Shown: piece by piece, positions 25,205 to 36,253 of the stretch | Layout: every line of letters begins with the position of its first letter | How positions within the stretch are numbered: the stretch's first letter is position 1 | Assembly: GCF_019232825.1 (NCBI RefSeq) | Contig: NZ_JAFAND010000127.1 | Coordinates: 1 to 64,000, forward strand | DNA from: Paludibacterium sp. | Lineage (GTDB): Bacteria; Pseudomonadota; Gammaproteobacteria; Burkholderiales; Chromobacteriaceae | Direction of reading: 5' to 3' | Length of the DNA stretch: 64,000 nt | Program-made: the position numbers and the translations under genes | The notes under the pieces: generated by a model | Databases searched by the model: none | Told to the model about the DNA's origin: nothing | Seen by the model: the letters and a program-made list of their open reading frames with translations, nothing else

Positions 25205-25915
25205 TCAGCCCATCACCCGATCGGCGATAGCGGCCTGAAGCGCGGCTTCGGCGTGCAACACGGCGGTGTCGAAGAGAGGAATGTCGCAGCTTTGCTGATC
25301 GACCAATAAGGGAATTTCCGTGCAGCCCAGAACAATGCCTTCTGCGCCACTGCCAATGAGCTGTTGAATCACGCTGAGATATTTGGCTTTGGATGCGGTA
25401 AGGAACGTTCCTCTTACCAACTCGTTCACGATAATACTGTGAACGAGTTCTTGTTCTTCAATACAGGGAACAAGCGCGCTGATACCGTGCCGGGCCAGGT
25501 AGTCGCGATAGAAGTGCTCACCCATGGTGAATTGGGTGCCGAGCACGCCCACCTTGGATAAGCCCGCCTTTTTAATCTCGGCGATCGTCGCGTCGAGAAT
25601 ATGCAAAAGCGGAAGGCGGGTGCCTTGCTGCACTTGGTAAAAGACCTTGTGCATAGTATTGGTGGCAATCAAACCGATATCCGCCCCCGCCTGCAGCAAT
25701 TTGTTGGCGATATCGATCATTTCCGCCGCGATCAGATCCCAGCGGTTGATCGCGCGCCACTGATGGTATTTTTCCAGGTTAACGCTGTAGATGATGATTT
25801 CCGGGTAGCCATCGCTGCCGAACTGCCGCACAAACGAACGGGTCATGTGCAGGTAGTAACTCGCCGTCGACTCCGGGCTCAAGCCACCGATGATCCCGAT
25901 CTTTTTAAACCCCAT
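25205..25915 (-). CDS. aspartate/glutamate racemase family (YgeA type)
   Basis: A 236-aa amino-acid racemase-family protein. Instead of the usual two cysteines the catalytic pair appears to be Thr85 (ATNTMHK) and Cys198 (LGCTE). The same Thr/Cys arrangement is known for the E. coli L-aspartate/glutamate racemase YgeA, so activity is plausible and specificity may be for L-isomers. The opening GIIGGLSPEST matches the family. It is monocistronic by position, between a lipoprotein gene and a LysR gene. Confidence 0.83.
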   Translation of the reverse strand: MGFKKIGIIGGLSPESTASYYLHMTRSFVRQFGSDGYPEIIIYSVNLEKYHQWRAINRWDLIAAEMIDIANKLLQAGADIGLIATNTMHKVFYQVQQGTRLPLLHILDATIAEIKKAGLSKVGVLGTQFTMGEHFYRDYLARHGISALVPCIEEQELVHSIIVNELVRGTFLTASKAKYLSVIQQLIGSGAEGIVLGCTEIPLLVDQQSCDIPLFDTAVLHAEAALQAAIADRVMG

Positions 25916-25945
25916 TCTCTACACCCATTTGACTGAAGCGAGAGA

Positions 25946-26920
25946 TCATTCTACGCCAAACATCGCCCCCGCTTCGGCGCGGACGATATCGATGAAACGG
26001 CGCAGCCGCGCCGGGTAAAAGCGGGCGTAGGGATAGACCAGATTGACCGGCAATGGTGCGGCTTGCCACGCCGGGGTCAACTGTATCAGTTGCCCGCTCT
26101 TGAGCGCCTCGGTCATGACCCAGCGCGAGCCCAAACCGACGCCCAGGCCTTGGATGGCGGCGCTGCGCAGCGCGTAGAGGCTGTCCGTGCTGAAGCGCGG
26201 CTTGATCGGAATGCGCTTGCGCTTGTGGCTGGTGGCATGCGTCAACAGCACTTCATTGCGATAGAAAGTGCGCAGCGCGAGCCACGGCAAGTCGATCAGC
26301 TCGGCCGCGTCTTGCGGCACGGGCCGCCCCGCCAGCAGTTCCGGCGAGGCCACGACGATGCGCGGCACCTGCCCGAGCGGAATCGCCACCATCCCCGGAT
26401 CGGTCAATTCGCCCACTTGAATGGCACAGTCGATGCCGGCGGCAATGTAATCTTGAATAGCACGGTCATCGTGTAGCAGCCACTCCACCGCCATGCCGGC
26501 ATGCTGTTGCAAGTAGCGGGACAGCGGGCCAATCAACCGCTCCTGGCCAAACGCGTGCGGCACGATCACTCGCAGGATACCCTCCGGTTCCTCGCGCGCG
26601 CCCTTCAATTCCGACTCGAAGCGCGCCCAGCCCGCCAGCAATTCCTTGGCGCGCTCGTAGCAACGCTCGCCGTCGTGCGTCAAACGCATGGTATGGGTGG
26701 TGCGTTGGAGCAAACGCAAACCGAGCGCGCGTTCCAGCATTTGCAGCCGGCGGCTGACGGTGGGCTGGGTAGTGCCTAGTTGCGAAGCGGCGGCGGAGAG
26801 GCTGCCGGCTTCGACAATACGCAAAAACGTCAGCATCAGCTCGATGCGTTCGCCGGTGCCGGGCAACAAGGGCAGCGTCGCGTTGAGGGAAGGTTCCAGG
26901 GGGGCATCATCGGTCATCAA
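25946..26920 (-). CDS. LysR-family regulator
   Basis: A 324-aa LysR regulator, somewhat extended at its N terminus (about 25 residues before the helix-turn-helix SLSAAASQLGTTQPTVSRRLQMLE). It is divergent from a MFS transporter gene across a 118-bp AT-rich gap and probably controls it. The effector is unknown. A start at the internal Met29 (LMLTFLRIVEAG) is possible. Confidence 0.82.
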   Translation of the reverse strand: MMTDDAPLEPSLNATLPLLPGTGERIELMLTFLRIVEAGSLSAAASQLGTTQPTVSRRLQMLERALGLRLLQRTTHTMRLTHDGERCYERAKELLAGWARFESELKGAREEPEGILRVIVPHAFGQERLIGPLSRYLQQHAGMAVEWLLHDDRAIQDYIAAGIDCAIQVGELTDPGMVAIPLGQVPRIVVASPELLAGRPVPQDAAELIDLPWLALRTFYRNEVLLTHATSHKRKRIPIKPRFSTDSLYALRSAAIQGLGVGLGSRWVMTEALKSGQLIQLTPAWQAAPLPVNLVYPYARFYPARLRRFIDIVRAEAGAMFGVE

Positions 26921-27038
26921 GATCGGCTCGGCTTTACTTATACGCTACATGTATAACAAATCTACATTTCATTCGTCTACACATACGCTTTGCGAACAGC
27001 CATCATGCAGCCATCACCAACATGCCTAGAGGTTGATC

Positions 27039-28271
27039 ATGGCCACTACCGATATCTTGCCGGCGAACACCGCGCCGGCTACCCACCCAGCGACCGCACA
27101 GGGGCTGTCGCGCGCGCTGATTTTATTGCTGGCCATCGGCGCCGGCCTGTCCGTTGCCTGCTTGTACTACAGCCAGCCGATGCTCGGCGTGCTGGCAAGC
27201 GATATCGGCGCCTCCGATCGCGCCGTCGGTTTGATCCCCACCCTCAACCAGCTGGGCTACGCGCTGGGCATTCTGCTGCTGGCGCCGCTGGGCGACCGCC
27301 ACGACCGGCGCAACATCATGCTGGTCAAGGCGGTGCTGCTGATCGCCGCCCTGGTGCTGGCGGGCCTCTCCCACTCGCTCGCCGCGCTGTTGCCGGCCTC
27401 GCTGATCATCGGGCTGATGGCGACATTGGCGCAGGACATCGTGCCGGCGGCCGCGGCGCTCGCGCCGGAAGCGCAGCGCGGCAAGGTGGTGGGCACCATC
27501 ATGACGGGACTGCTCACCGGCATTCTGCTCTCGCGCGTGGTCAGCGGCTTGGTCGCCGAGCAATTCGGCTGGCGGGCGATGTTTTTCATCGCCGCCGCCA
27601 CCATTCTGTTGATCGGCGCGGCGATTCGGCGCTTCCTGCCCCACGTGCGGCCGACGACCACGCTGCCCTATCACGCCTTGCTCGCCTCGCTGTGGACGCT
27701 GTGGCGGCAGCATGATGCGCTGCGCCGCGCCGCGATCGCTCAGGGCTTGCTGTCGTTGGGTTTCAGCGCCTTCTGGTCGACATTGGCCATCATGCTGCAC
27801 GCTGCGCCTTTCCATCTGGGCAGCGCCGTGGCGGGCGGCTTTGGCCTCGCAGGCGCCGCCGGGGCGCTGGCCGCGCCACTGGCCGGCCATCTGGCTGACC
27901 GCCGCGGGCCGGAAGTGGTCACGCGTTTCGGCGCGGGCCTTGCCACCGTGGCCTTCGTACTGCTGAGCGTGGCCACGGCCTGGCCCATGCAAGCGCAACT
28001 GATCATGCTCGGCGTCGGCGCGGTGCTGTTCGACCTGGGCGTGCAAGCCAGCCTGATCGCGCACCAATCGGTGATCTATCGGATCGATCCCGCCGCGCGC
28101 AGCCGGCTCAACGCCGTACTGTTCGTCGGCATGTTCATCGGCATGGCGGCGGGCTCGGTGATCGGCAGCGCCTTGCTGGCGAGCCACGGCTGGATCGGCG
28201 TGACAACACTCGCGGCGGCCGCGTCGCTGGGAGCGCTGGCGGTTCGCTGTTGGAAAGGCGCAAAGGCATGA
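27039..28271 (+). CDS. MFS transporter (drug or sugar efflux type)
   Basis: A 410-aa major facilitator with 12 predicted membrane segments. The loop LGDRHDRRNIM is the usual cytoplasmic A motif. The pattern CLYYSQPMLGVLASDIG after the first helix resembles the YgaY/AraJ group of inner-membrane exporters. The substrate is unknown. The ATG at 27039 follows AGAGGT. It is divergent from a LysR gene. Confidence 0.83.
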   Translation: MATTDILPANTAPATHPATAQGLSRALILLLAIGAGLSVACLYYSQPMLGVLASDIGASDRAVGLIPTLNQLGYALGILLLAPLGDRHDRRNIMLVKAVLLIAALVLAGLSHSLAALLPASLIIGLMATLAQDIVPAAAALAPEAQRGKVVGTIMTGLLTGILLSRVVSGLVAEQFGWRAMFFIAAATILLIGAAIRRFLPHVRPTTTLPYHALLASLWTLWRQHDALRRAAIAQGLLSLGFSAFWSTLAIMLHAAPFHLGSAVAGGFGLAGAAGALAAPLAGHLADRRGPEVVTRFGAGLATVAFVLLSVATAWPMQAQLIMLGVGAVLFDLGVQASLIAHQSVIYRIDPAARSRLNAVLFVGMFIGMAAGSVIGSALLASHGWIGVTTLAAAASLGALAVRCWKGAKA

Positions 28272-28324
28272 TTAGCGCGTTGCACCCCGCGTCATTTGAT
28301 TTTTCCGTTACGCTCCACCATTAT

Positions 28325-28346
28325 GACCATAGTGTACGACCATAGT
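28325..28346. promoter_or_regulatory. direct-repeat operator of the toxin-antitoxin pair
   Basis: GACCATAGT occurs twice (28325-28333 and 28338-28346), 13 bp apart, immediately before the antitoxin ribosome-binding site (GGAG). Repeated sites in this place are typical of autoregulation by Phd/YefM-type antitoxins. Confidence 0.55.
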
Positions 28347-28356
28347 CGGAGTAGTT

Positions 28357-28584
28357 ATGGAAACCATCGTTGGCGCGGGGGAGTTCAAAACCCACTGCCT
28401 AAAGCTGCTGGACGAGGTAGCCGCCACCAGGGCTCCCCTCGTCATCACCAAGCATGGCAAGGCGGTAGCCAAGCTGGTGCCCATGCCTGAGAAAATCGAC
28501 TTGTTCGGTGCACTCAAAGGCACCGTCTTGCATCAAGAGGACATCATTTCCCCACTGGAAAATGAATGGGAGGCCGCGCTTTGA
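28357..28584 (+). CDS. Phd/YefM-family antitoxin
   Basis: A 75-aa antitoxin. The N-terminal DNA-binding domain of the Phd/YefM type (METIVGAGEFKTHCLKLLDEV; PLVITKHGKAVAKLVPM) is followed by a C-terminal part that should cover the toxin's active site. It should neutralise the PIN toxin encoded next and repress its own promoter through the repeats at 28325-28346. Its stop overlaps the toxin start. Confidence 0.88.
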   Translation: METIVGAGEFKTHCLKLLDEVAATRAPLVITKHGKAVAKLVPMPEKIDLFGALKGTVLHQEDIISPLENEWEAAL

Positions 28585-29000
28585 ATGGCCTGCTGATGGA
28601 TACTCACGTCCTGGTTTGGCTGCTCAACGGTGAAGATAGGCTATCCGCTAAAACCATCGAATCGATCACGCACGCGGCCGAGCACGATATGCTCTATGTT
28701 TCCGCCATCAGTGTTTGGGAGATTGCCATGTTGGTTAGCAAGGGACGGCTATCCTTGGACCGAGATGTGGGAGAGTGGATACAGCAAGCGCTCTCTCAGC
28801 CGGGGATCCACTTGGCATCACTGACGCCTGATATTTCGGTGGCGAGCACACGTCTTCCTTGGGAATGTCATCCCGATCCAGCCGATCGAATCATCGTGGC
28901 AACCGCGCGCCATCTTGGCGTGACGCTGGTCACCGAGGATTTGTTGCTGCTGGGCTATGCGACGCACGGGCACTTTCAGGCAAGACAAGCTAGCCGCTGA
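28581..29000 (+). CDS. vapC: VapC-family PIN-domain toxin
   Basis: A 139-aa PIN-domain ribonuclease toxin. Acidic active-site residues lie in MDTHVLVWLL (Asp7), SVWEIAML, and DPADRIIVATA. The start is TTG at 28581, which overlaps the antitoxin stop (TTGA) and gives the usual MNGLLMDTH beginning; an ATG at 28596 is possible. It probably cuts RNA when free of antitoxin. A REP-like repeat follows. Confidence 0.88.
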   Translation: MNGLLMDTHVLVWLLNGEDRLSAKTIESITHAAEHDMLYVSAISVWEIAMLVSKGRLSLDRDVGEWIQQALSQPGIHLASLTPDISVASTRLPWECHPDPADRIIVATARHLGVTLVTEDLLLLGYATHGHFQARQASR

Positions 29001-29019
29001 GCAGCGTCACGTTCTTCGT

Positions 29020-29064
29020 GTAGCGTGCACCGAGGCCGTGCGTTGCTTCGCGAATGCACGCTAC
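29020..29064. repeat. REP-like inverted repeat
   Basis: Outer arms GTAGCGTGC (29020-29028) and GCACGCTAC (29056-29064) are identical to those at 20992-21069. Inside, CGTGCGTT and AATGCACG pair (with one G-T) around GCTTCGCG. It is a shorter version of the same repeat, placed between the toxin gene and the convergent oxidoreductase gene. Confidence 0.7.
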
Positions 29065-29077
29065 CCAAAGCGCAGGC

Positions 29078-30046
29078 TCACTGGGGCAAACACCCCAAAC
29101 CGCGCAGCGTCGCCTCCACCGCCTCATCCAGCGGCGTCAGCCATTCCCGCCCCTGCACCGCGCATAGCTTGCTGTTGTCGAGCCGCACCGGCCGGCGCCA
29201 CAAGTAACGCATCTCCATCATTTCGCGCAGCGTGGTGTTAAACGGCGCGATCAGCCGGATCAGCCACCAAGGGAAAGCGGTCACCTTGGCATCGGTGCCG
29301 TGGCGTTGCAGCACCCGGCGGATCGTCTGCGCCATCAGCGTACCATCCTCGTCCCAATGCCCCCCTAGGTGAAAGGTAGCGAAAGCCGGCAAGGATTCAC
29401 GCCTGACCAACAGCGCAACGATATTGCGCGCCACATCCGGCAAATAGGCCCATTGATGCCCCACGCCCGCTTTCGCCGGGTTTTGGATACGCTTGATCGT
29501 CTTGCCCGGCGTAATCAGCCCCTGTGAGAACCAGTTGTTGCCCGCCTTGGGGCCAAAAAAGTCGCCGGCGCGCACGATCAGCACCTTGCCGCCGTCGGCG
29601 GCGTAAGCATGCAAGCGCGCCTCCATCTCCGCCCGGATCGCGCCTTTCCGCGTGACGGGGTGCTGCGGCGCGGTTTCCGTCAGCAGCGGAAAAGCATCCG
29701 GCCCATAGTTGTAGACCGTGCCCGGCAACACGATGGTCGCGCCAGCCAGCCGCGCCGCGGCGATGGTGTTGTCGATCATCGGCAGCACCAGCTCGGCCCA
29801 GCGTCGATACCCCGGCGGGTTGACGGCATGCACGATCACTTCGCACCCCTGGGCCGCCCACGCCACATCCTCCGCGCGCATGGCGTCGCCCCTGACCCAG
29901 GTGATGCCGTCGCGATGCTGCGTCGGCTGCTCCAGGCGGCGCACCATGCCTTGCACCATCCAGCCGGCATCATGCAACTGCCGCGTCAGCTCACCGCCGA
30001 TACCGCCAGCCGCCCCCACCACCAATACCTTCGGCTTCGTCTCCAT
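29078..30046 (-). CDS. NAD-dependent epimerase/dehydratase-fold protein
   Basis: A 322-aa extended SDR-fold protein. The Rossmann motif GAAGGIGG is at residues 11-18, and the LPGTVYNYGP block (about 107-116) contains a Tyr in a YxxxK-like position, but the Lys is not where expected, so activity as a classic dehydrogenase is uncertain. It resembles the NmrA/epimerase group in proteobacteria. It is divergent from a LysR gene. Confidence 0.75.
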   Translation of the reverse strand: METKPKVLVVGAAGGIGGELTRQLHDAGWMVQGMVRRLEQPTQHRDGITWVRGDAMRAEDVAWAAQGCEVIVHAVNPPGYRRWAELVLPMIDNTIAAARLAGATIVLPGTVYNYGPDAFPLLTETAPQHPVTRKGAIRAEMEARLHAYAADGGKVLIVRAGDFFGPKAGNNWFSQGLITPGKTIKRIQNPAKAGVGHQWAYLPDVARNIVALLVRRESLPAFATFHLGGHWDEDGTLMAQTIRRVLQRHGTDAKVTAFPWWLIRLIAPFNTTLREMMEMRYLWRRPVRLDNSKLCAVQGREWLTPLDEAVEATLRGLGCLPQ

Positions 30047-30142
30047 GGCCCTACCCTTTCGTTGATATGAATGACCTCATCATAGAGAGAGAACCAACAA
30101 TACAAAATTGACTAAAAAGGCAGACTGTCCATACATTTATGC

Positions 30143-31042
30143 ATGGACACCTCGATCGACTGGCAACTCTACCGTTCTTTTCTCGCCGTACTGCGCGAAG
30201 GCTCACTCTCCGCCGCCGCGCGCGCGCTCGGCCTGGCCCAGCCCACCCTTGGGCGCCATATCGATACGCTTGAGACCACCCTTGGCATTTCCCTCTTCAC
30301 CCGCTCTCAGGGTGGACTGATGCCGACGGATGCGGCCGATGCGTTGCGCCCCTATGCCGAGGCCATGGCCAGCCAGGCTGCGGCGCTGGAACGCATGGCA
30401 TCCCGCCAAGGCGATGCGCCGCATGGCGTGGTGCGGGTGACGGCGAGCGAAGTCATTGGCGTAGAGGTGTTGCCGCCCATACTGGCCTTGCTGCGCCGCC
30501 GCTACCCCGCCATCACGATCGAACTGGTGCTGAGCAACCGCATGCAAGACTTGTTGCAACGCGAGGCGGATATCGCCGTGCGCATGCTGCAGCCGCAACA
30601 GGCACAATTGATCGCCCGTCCCGTCGGCACCATCGCCATCGGGCTGCACGCCGCGCCGGACTATCTCGCCGAATATGGCGAACCCGGTACCGTGGCCGCG
30701 TTGGAGAGCCATCGCTTGATCGGCTTCGACCAGCCCAGCGCCTTCGTGCGCGAAGCCGCTAAGCGGATGCCGGCCCTGTCGCGCGAACGTTTTGGCATGC
30801 GCAGCGATAGCGATTTGGCGCAACTGGCGCTGCTGCGGGCCGGCGCCGGCATCGGCTTCTGCCAGCTGCAGCTGGCACAGCGCTACGGCCTGCGGCGGGT
30901 ACTACCCGAGCAGTACGCGCTCGCCATGGATACCTGGATCGCCATGCACGAAGACTTGCGCCATAACCCCGCCTGCAAGGCGGTGTTCGACGGGCTGGTG
31001 GAGGGAATGCTGCGCTACGCGGGACATCAGGCGATGCGCTAG
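30143..31042 (+). CDS. LysR-family regulator
   Basis: A 299-aa LysR regulator (helix-turn-helix SLSAAARALGLAQPTLGRHIDTLE). It is divergent from the epimerase-like gene with a 96-bp gap, and an imperfect palindrome (CCATACATTTATGCATGG, 30130-30147) spans its own start. It probably controls the neighbour. Its stop TAG is fused to GGTCTGTCTTC, an end-fragment signature of the YTAR-target element. Confidence 0.82.
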   Translation: MDTSIDWQLYRSFLAVLREGSLSAAARALGLAQPTLGRHIDTLETTLGISLFTRSQGGLMPTDAADALRPYAEAMASQAAALERMASRQGDAPHGVVRVTASEVIGVEVLPPILALLRRRYPAITIELVLSNRMQDLLQREADIAVRMLQPQQAQLIARPVGTIAIGLHAAPDYLAEYGEPGTVAALESHRLIGFDQPSAFVREAAKRMPALSRERFGMRSDSDLAQLALLRAGAGIGFCQLQLAQRYGLRRVLPEQYALAMDTWIAMHEDLRHNPACKAVFDGLVEGMLRYAGHQAMR

Positions 31043-31149
31043 GGTCTGTCTTCAGGTATTCGGCGCAATGCCGCGCGTTGCGCGGCGATTGCACCCTACG
31101 TAACTGGACTCACATTCGCGTAGGGCGCACTCGCCGAAGGCAGTGCGCC
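31039..31149. repeat. element-end relic and REP-like hairpins
   Basis: CTAG followed by GGTCTGTC (31039-31050) begins on the LysR stop. After it come GCCGCGC/GCGCGGC (near 31070-31086) and GGCGCACT/AGTGCGCC around the loop CGCCGAAGGC (31124-31149). The last hairpin has the same loop as the one at 20996-21021 (CGCCGCAGGC) with one change, but a different stem. Confidence 0.6.
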
Positions 31150-31177
31150 GCCATCTTATGACGACACGACCTAGGCA

Positions 31178-31209
31178 AACAAAAAGCGCCGACATCGAGC
31201 CGGCGCTTT
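31178..31209 (-). terminator. terminator of the TCA operon
   Basis: AAAGCGCCG (31183-31191) and CGGCGCTTT (31201-31209) form a 9-bp stem; on the minus strand it is followed by T-rich DNA (TTTTTGTTTG). It lies 22 bp after the sucD stop and should close the sdh-suc transcript. Confidence 0.85.
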
Positions 31210-31231
31210 GTCATGGCTAAAACCGGCGAGC

Positions 31232-32119
<888 letters not shown>

Positions 32120-32142
32120 TCTTCAATCCTTTGTGTGCTGGG

Positions 32143-33309
<1,167 letters not shown>

Positions 33310-33381
33310 CTATGGTTTCCTTTTCATTGAGACGGCGGCTGACGCCGCCGCGCCCGATGGTGGCTGATTTGCAGCTTCTTT

Positions 33382-33404
33382 CCGGGCGGGGGTCGCCCGC
33401 CCGG
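33382..33404 (-). promoter_or_regulatory. intercistronic hairpin, lpdA-sucC
   Basis: CCGGGCGGG (33382-33390) and CCCGCCCGG (33396-33404) form a perfect 9-bp stem with a five-base loop, in the 112-bp gap between lpdA and sucC. It lacks a T run, so mRNA processing or stabilisation is more likely than termination. Confidence 0.6.
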
Positions 33405-33421
33405 CGTTTCCTTGACGGCGG

Positions 33422-34852
33422 CTAGCCGTGCAGCGCGCGCTTGTCGCACGCCAGCGCCGCTTCGTGCACCGCCTCGGACAAGCTCGGGTGCGCATGCACG
33501 ATGCGGGCGATGTCTTCGCTCGCGGCCTTGAACTCCAGCGACAGCACGCCTTCGGTGATCAGCTCGGACGCCATCGGTCCGATCACGTGCATGCCGAGGA
33601 TGCGGTCGGTCTCGGCATCGGCCAGAATCTTGACCGTGCCTTGCGCCTGACCCATGCCAAGCGCGCGGCCATTGGGCGCGAACGGCGCGGTGCCCTTCTT
33701 GTAGGCCACCCCTTCCTTCTTGAGCTGATCTTCGGTCTTGCCGACCCAGGCGATTTCCGGCGAGGTGTAGATCACCCACGGAATCGAACCGAAGTCGACG
33801 TGCGGCTTCTGACCGGCGATACGCTCAGCCACGGCCACGCCCTCTTCCATCGCCTTGTGCGCCAGCATCGGCCCGCGCACCACGTCGCCGATCGCCCAGA
33901 CGTTGGGCAGATTGGTATGGCAGCTGTCGTCGACGACGACGAAGCCGCGCTCGTCCATCTGCAGGTTCACCGCCTCGCCGCCAAGGCCGTCGGTGTTCGG
34001 CACGCGGCCGACGGCGACGATCAGCTTGTCCACGGTCAGGGTCTCCGCCTTGCCGTCCTTTTCGTATTCCAGCGTCACGGTCTTGCCGACCTTGACGCTG
34101 CCGATCTTGACGCCGGTATGGATGGTCAGCCCGGTGTCCTTGGTCAGCGTGCGCAGCGCCTCGCGCGCGATTTGGCTGTCGGCGGCGCCGAGGAAGGTCG
34201 GCAGCGCTTCCAGAATGGTCACCTGGCTGCCCACGCGGGCCCAGACCGAGCCCATTTCAAGGCCGATGACGCCGGCGCCGATCACGCCTAGGCGTTTGGG
34301 CGTGCTGGTCATCGCCAGCGCGCCGGTGTTGTCCAGCACGGTTTGGTTGTCGATCTCGACACCCGGCAGCGGACGCGGACGCGAACCGGTGGCGATGATC
34401 ACGTGGCTCGCGGACACGGTGTCCACCACCTTGCCGCCGTCGCGCACTTCGATCTGCCATTTTTCGTTGTCGCGGCCCTTCAGACTACCCAAGCCATGCA
34501 GGCTCGTCACCTTGTTCTTTTTGAACAGGAAAGCCACGCCGGAAGTCAGCTTCTGCACGATGCCGTCTTTGCGCGCGATCATTTGCGCCGCATCGAAGCT
34601 CGGGCTCTTCACGTTGATACCATGTTCGGCGAAGCTGTGCTTGACCGCGTGGAAGTGTTCGGAGGATTGCAACAGCGCCTTGGACGGGATGCAGCCCACG
34701 TTCAAGCAGGTGCCGCCCAGCGCGGGCTGGCCGTCCGAACCTTTGAAGGCATCGATACACGCGGTCTTGAAACCGAGTTGCGCGGCGCGGATGGCGGCGA
34801 TGTAACCGCCGGGGCCGGCGCCGATCACTACGACATCAAATTCCTGACTCAT
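33422..34852 (-). CDS. lpdA: dihydrolipoyl dehydrogenase (E3)
   Basis: A 476-aa FAD-dependent E3 subunit that reoxidises the lipoyl groups of the 2-oxoglutarate dehydrogenase complex using NAD. FAD site [10 protein letters not shown]; redox disulfide Cys49-Cys54 in [16 protein letters not shown] site [14 protein letters not shown]-terminal HAHPSLSEA with the catalytic His-Glu pair. ATG at 34852 with AAGGA upstream. In-operon position after sucB confirms the role. Confidence 0.95.
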   Translation of the reverse strand: MSQEFDVVVIGAGPGGYIAAIRAAQLGFKTACIDAFKGSDGQPALGGTCLNVGCIPSKALLQSSEHFHAVKHSFAEHGINVKSPSFDAAQMIARKDGIVQKLTSGVAFLFKKNKVTSLHGLGSLKGRDNEKWQIEVRDGGKVVDTVSASHVIIATGSRPRPLPGVEIDNQTVLDNTGALAMTSTPKRLGVIGAGVIGLEMGSVWARVGSQVTILEALPTFLGAADSQIAREALRTLTKDTGLTIHTGVKIGSVKVGKTVTLEYEKDGKAETLTVDKLIVAVGRVPNTDGLGGEAVNLQMDERGFVVVDDSCHTNLPNVWAIGDVVRGPMLAHKAMEEGVAVAERIAGQKPHVDFGSIPWVIYTSPEIAWVGKTEDQLKKEGVAYKKGTAPFAPNGRALGMGQAQGTVKILADAETDRILGMHVIGPMASELITEGVLSLEFKAASEDIARIVHAHPSLSEAVHEAALACDKRALHG

Positions 34853-34885
34853 CACTTTTCCTTGAGGGCGAAACGCAAATCTTGA

Positions 34886-34928
34886 GGCATGGCCCGGCGA
34901 GAGGGATCTCCCCTCGCCGGGCCATGCC
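34886..34928 (-). promoter_or_regulatory. intercistronic hairpin, sucB-lpdA
   Basis: Two 16-bp arms (34886-34901 and 34913-34928, GGCATGGCCCGGCGAG and its exact complement) pair perfectly around an 11-base loop, filling half of the 87-bp sucB-lpdA gap. No T run follows. Such a stem could protect the upstream mRNA from 3' decay or cause partial attenuation. Confidence 0.7.
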
Positions 34929-34939
34929 GCCGGTCCGAA

Positions 34940-36199
34940 TTACAGGTCGAGAATCAGACGGGCGGGGTCTTCCAGCAAGTCCTTGATGGTCACCAGCGTC
35001 AGCACGGCTTCGCGGCCGTCGATGATGCGGTGGTCGTAGGACAGCGCCAGATACATCATCGGCCGCACCACCACCTGACCGTTCTCGACCACCGCGCGCT
35101 CCTTGGTGGCGTGCATGCCGAGAATCGCCGATTGCGGCGGATTGATGATCGGCGTCGACATCATCGAGCCGAAGGTGCCGCCGTTGGTGACGGAGAAGGT
35201 GCCGCCGGTCAACTCTTCCAGCGACAGCTTACCGTCCTTGGCCTTGACGGCAAAATCGGCGATCTGGCGTTCGATTTCGGCGATCGACATTTGGTCGGCA
35301 TTGCGCAAAATCGGCACCACCAAACCGCGCGGACTGCCGACGGCGATGCCGATGTCGAAGTAGCCGTGATAGATGATGTCGTTGCCGTCGACCGAGGCGT
35401 TGACCACCGGGTACTTCTTCAGCGCCGCCACCGCCGCCTTGACGAAGAACGACATGAAGCCGAGCTTGATGCCGTGCTCCTTCTCGAACTTCTCCTTGTA
35501 CTTGTTGCGCAGATCCATCACCGGCTTCATGTTGACTTCGTTGAAGGTGGTCAGGATCGCGTTGGTCTGCTGCGACATGATCAAGCGTTCGGCCACGCGC
35601 TGGCGCAAGCGCGACATCGGCACGCGCTGTTCGGGGCGGTCGGCCAGAAGGCTTGCGACATTGACCGCGGGCGGGGTCGAGGCAAGCGCCGCGCCGCCGG
35701 CCGGGCTGCTTACCGCCAGCACCGGGCCCGCTTGCGCCGGGGCCACCGCCGGCGCGGTCTTGGCCGCGGCCTGCACGTCTTCCTTCAGGATACGGCCGTC
35801 GCGGCCACTGCCCGAAACTTTGCTCAAGTCGACGCCGGCCTCGGCGGCAAGCTTGGCGGCCGACGGCATCGCGGCGCCGCCCGGGGCGGCTGCTGCGGCA
35901 GCCGGTGCCGGCGCTGCGGCGGGCGCCGCCGGGGCGGAAGCCGACACGCTGCCCGCGGCAGCCTCGGTATCGATCTGCGCCAGCAGTTGACCGGATACCA
36001 CCGTGGCGCCGTCGGCCTCGACGATCTTGACGATCACACCGGCCTGGGGCGCCGGCAGCTCCAGCACCACCTTATCGGTTTCCAGGTCGATCAGATTCTC
36101 GTCACGGTTGACGGCTTCCCCCACCTTCTTGTGCCAGGTCATGAGCGTGGCTTCGGAAACAGACTCCGGCAACTGCGGGACTTTGACTTCGATCAGCAT
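34940..36199 (-). CDS. sucB: dihydrolipoamide succinyltransferase (E2o)
   Basis: A 419-aa E2 subunit of 2-oxoglutarate dehydrogenase. The N-terminal lipoyl domain carries Lys43 in [10 protein letters not shown]. An Ala/Pro-rich linker and an E3-binding domain (about residues 115-150) follow, and then the catalytic domain ending in [12 protein letters not shown], whose His is catalytic. The ATG at 36199 has GGAGAA upstream. It forms the complex core with SucA and LpdA encoded on either side. Confidence 0.95.
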   Translation of the reverse strand: MLIEVKVPQLPESVSEATLMTWHKKVGEAVNRDENLIDLETDKVVLELPAPQAGVIVKIVEADGATVVSGQLLAQIDTEAAAGSVSASAPAAPAAAPAPAAAAAAPGGAAMPSAAKLAAEAGVDLSKVSGSGRDGRILKEDVQAAAKTAPAVAPAQAGPVLAVSSPAGGAALASTPPAVNVASLLADRPEQRVPMSRLRQRVAERLIMSQQTNAILTTFNEVNMKPVMDLRNKYKEKFEKEHGIKLGFMSFFVKAAVAALKKYPVVNASVDGNDIIYHGYFDIGIAVGSPRGLVVPILRNADQMSIAEIERQIADFAVKAKDGKLSLEELTGGTFSVTNGGTFGSMMSTPIINPPQSAILGMHATKERAVVENGQVVVRPMMYLALSYDHRIIDGREAVLTLVTIKDLLEDPARLILDL

Positions 36200-36213
36200 C
36201 TTCTTCTCCGTTT

Positions 36214-36233
36214 CGCGGGGCACGAACCCCGCG
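36214..36233 (-). promoter_or_regulatory. intercistronic hairpin, sucA-sucB
   Basis: CGCGGGG (36214-36220) and CCCCGCG (36227-36233) pair perfectly around a six-base loop in the 54-bp sucA-sucB gap, just upstream of the sucB ribosome-binding site (GGAGAA). Confidence 0.6.
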
Positions 36234-36253
36234 GGTTATTCTTGTCCGGTGCC

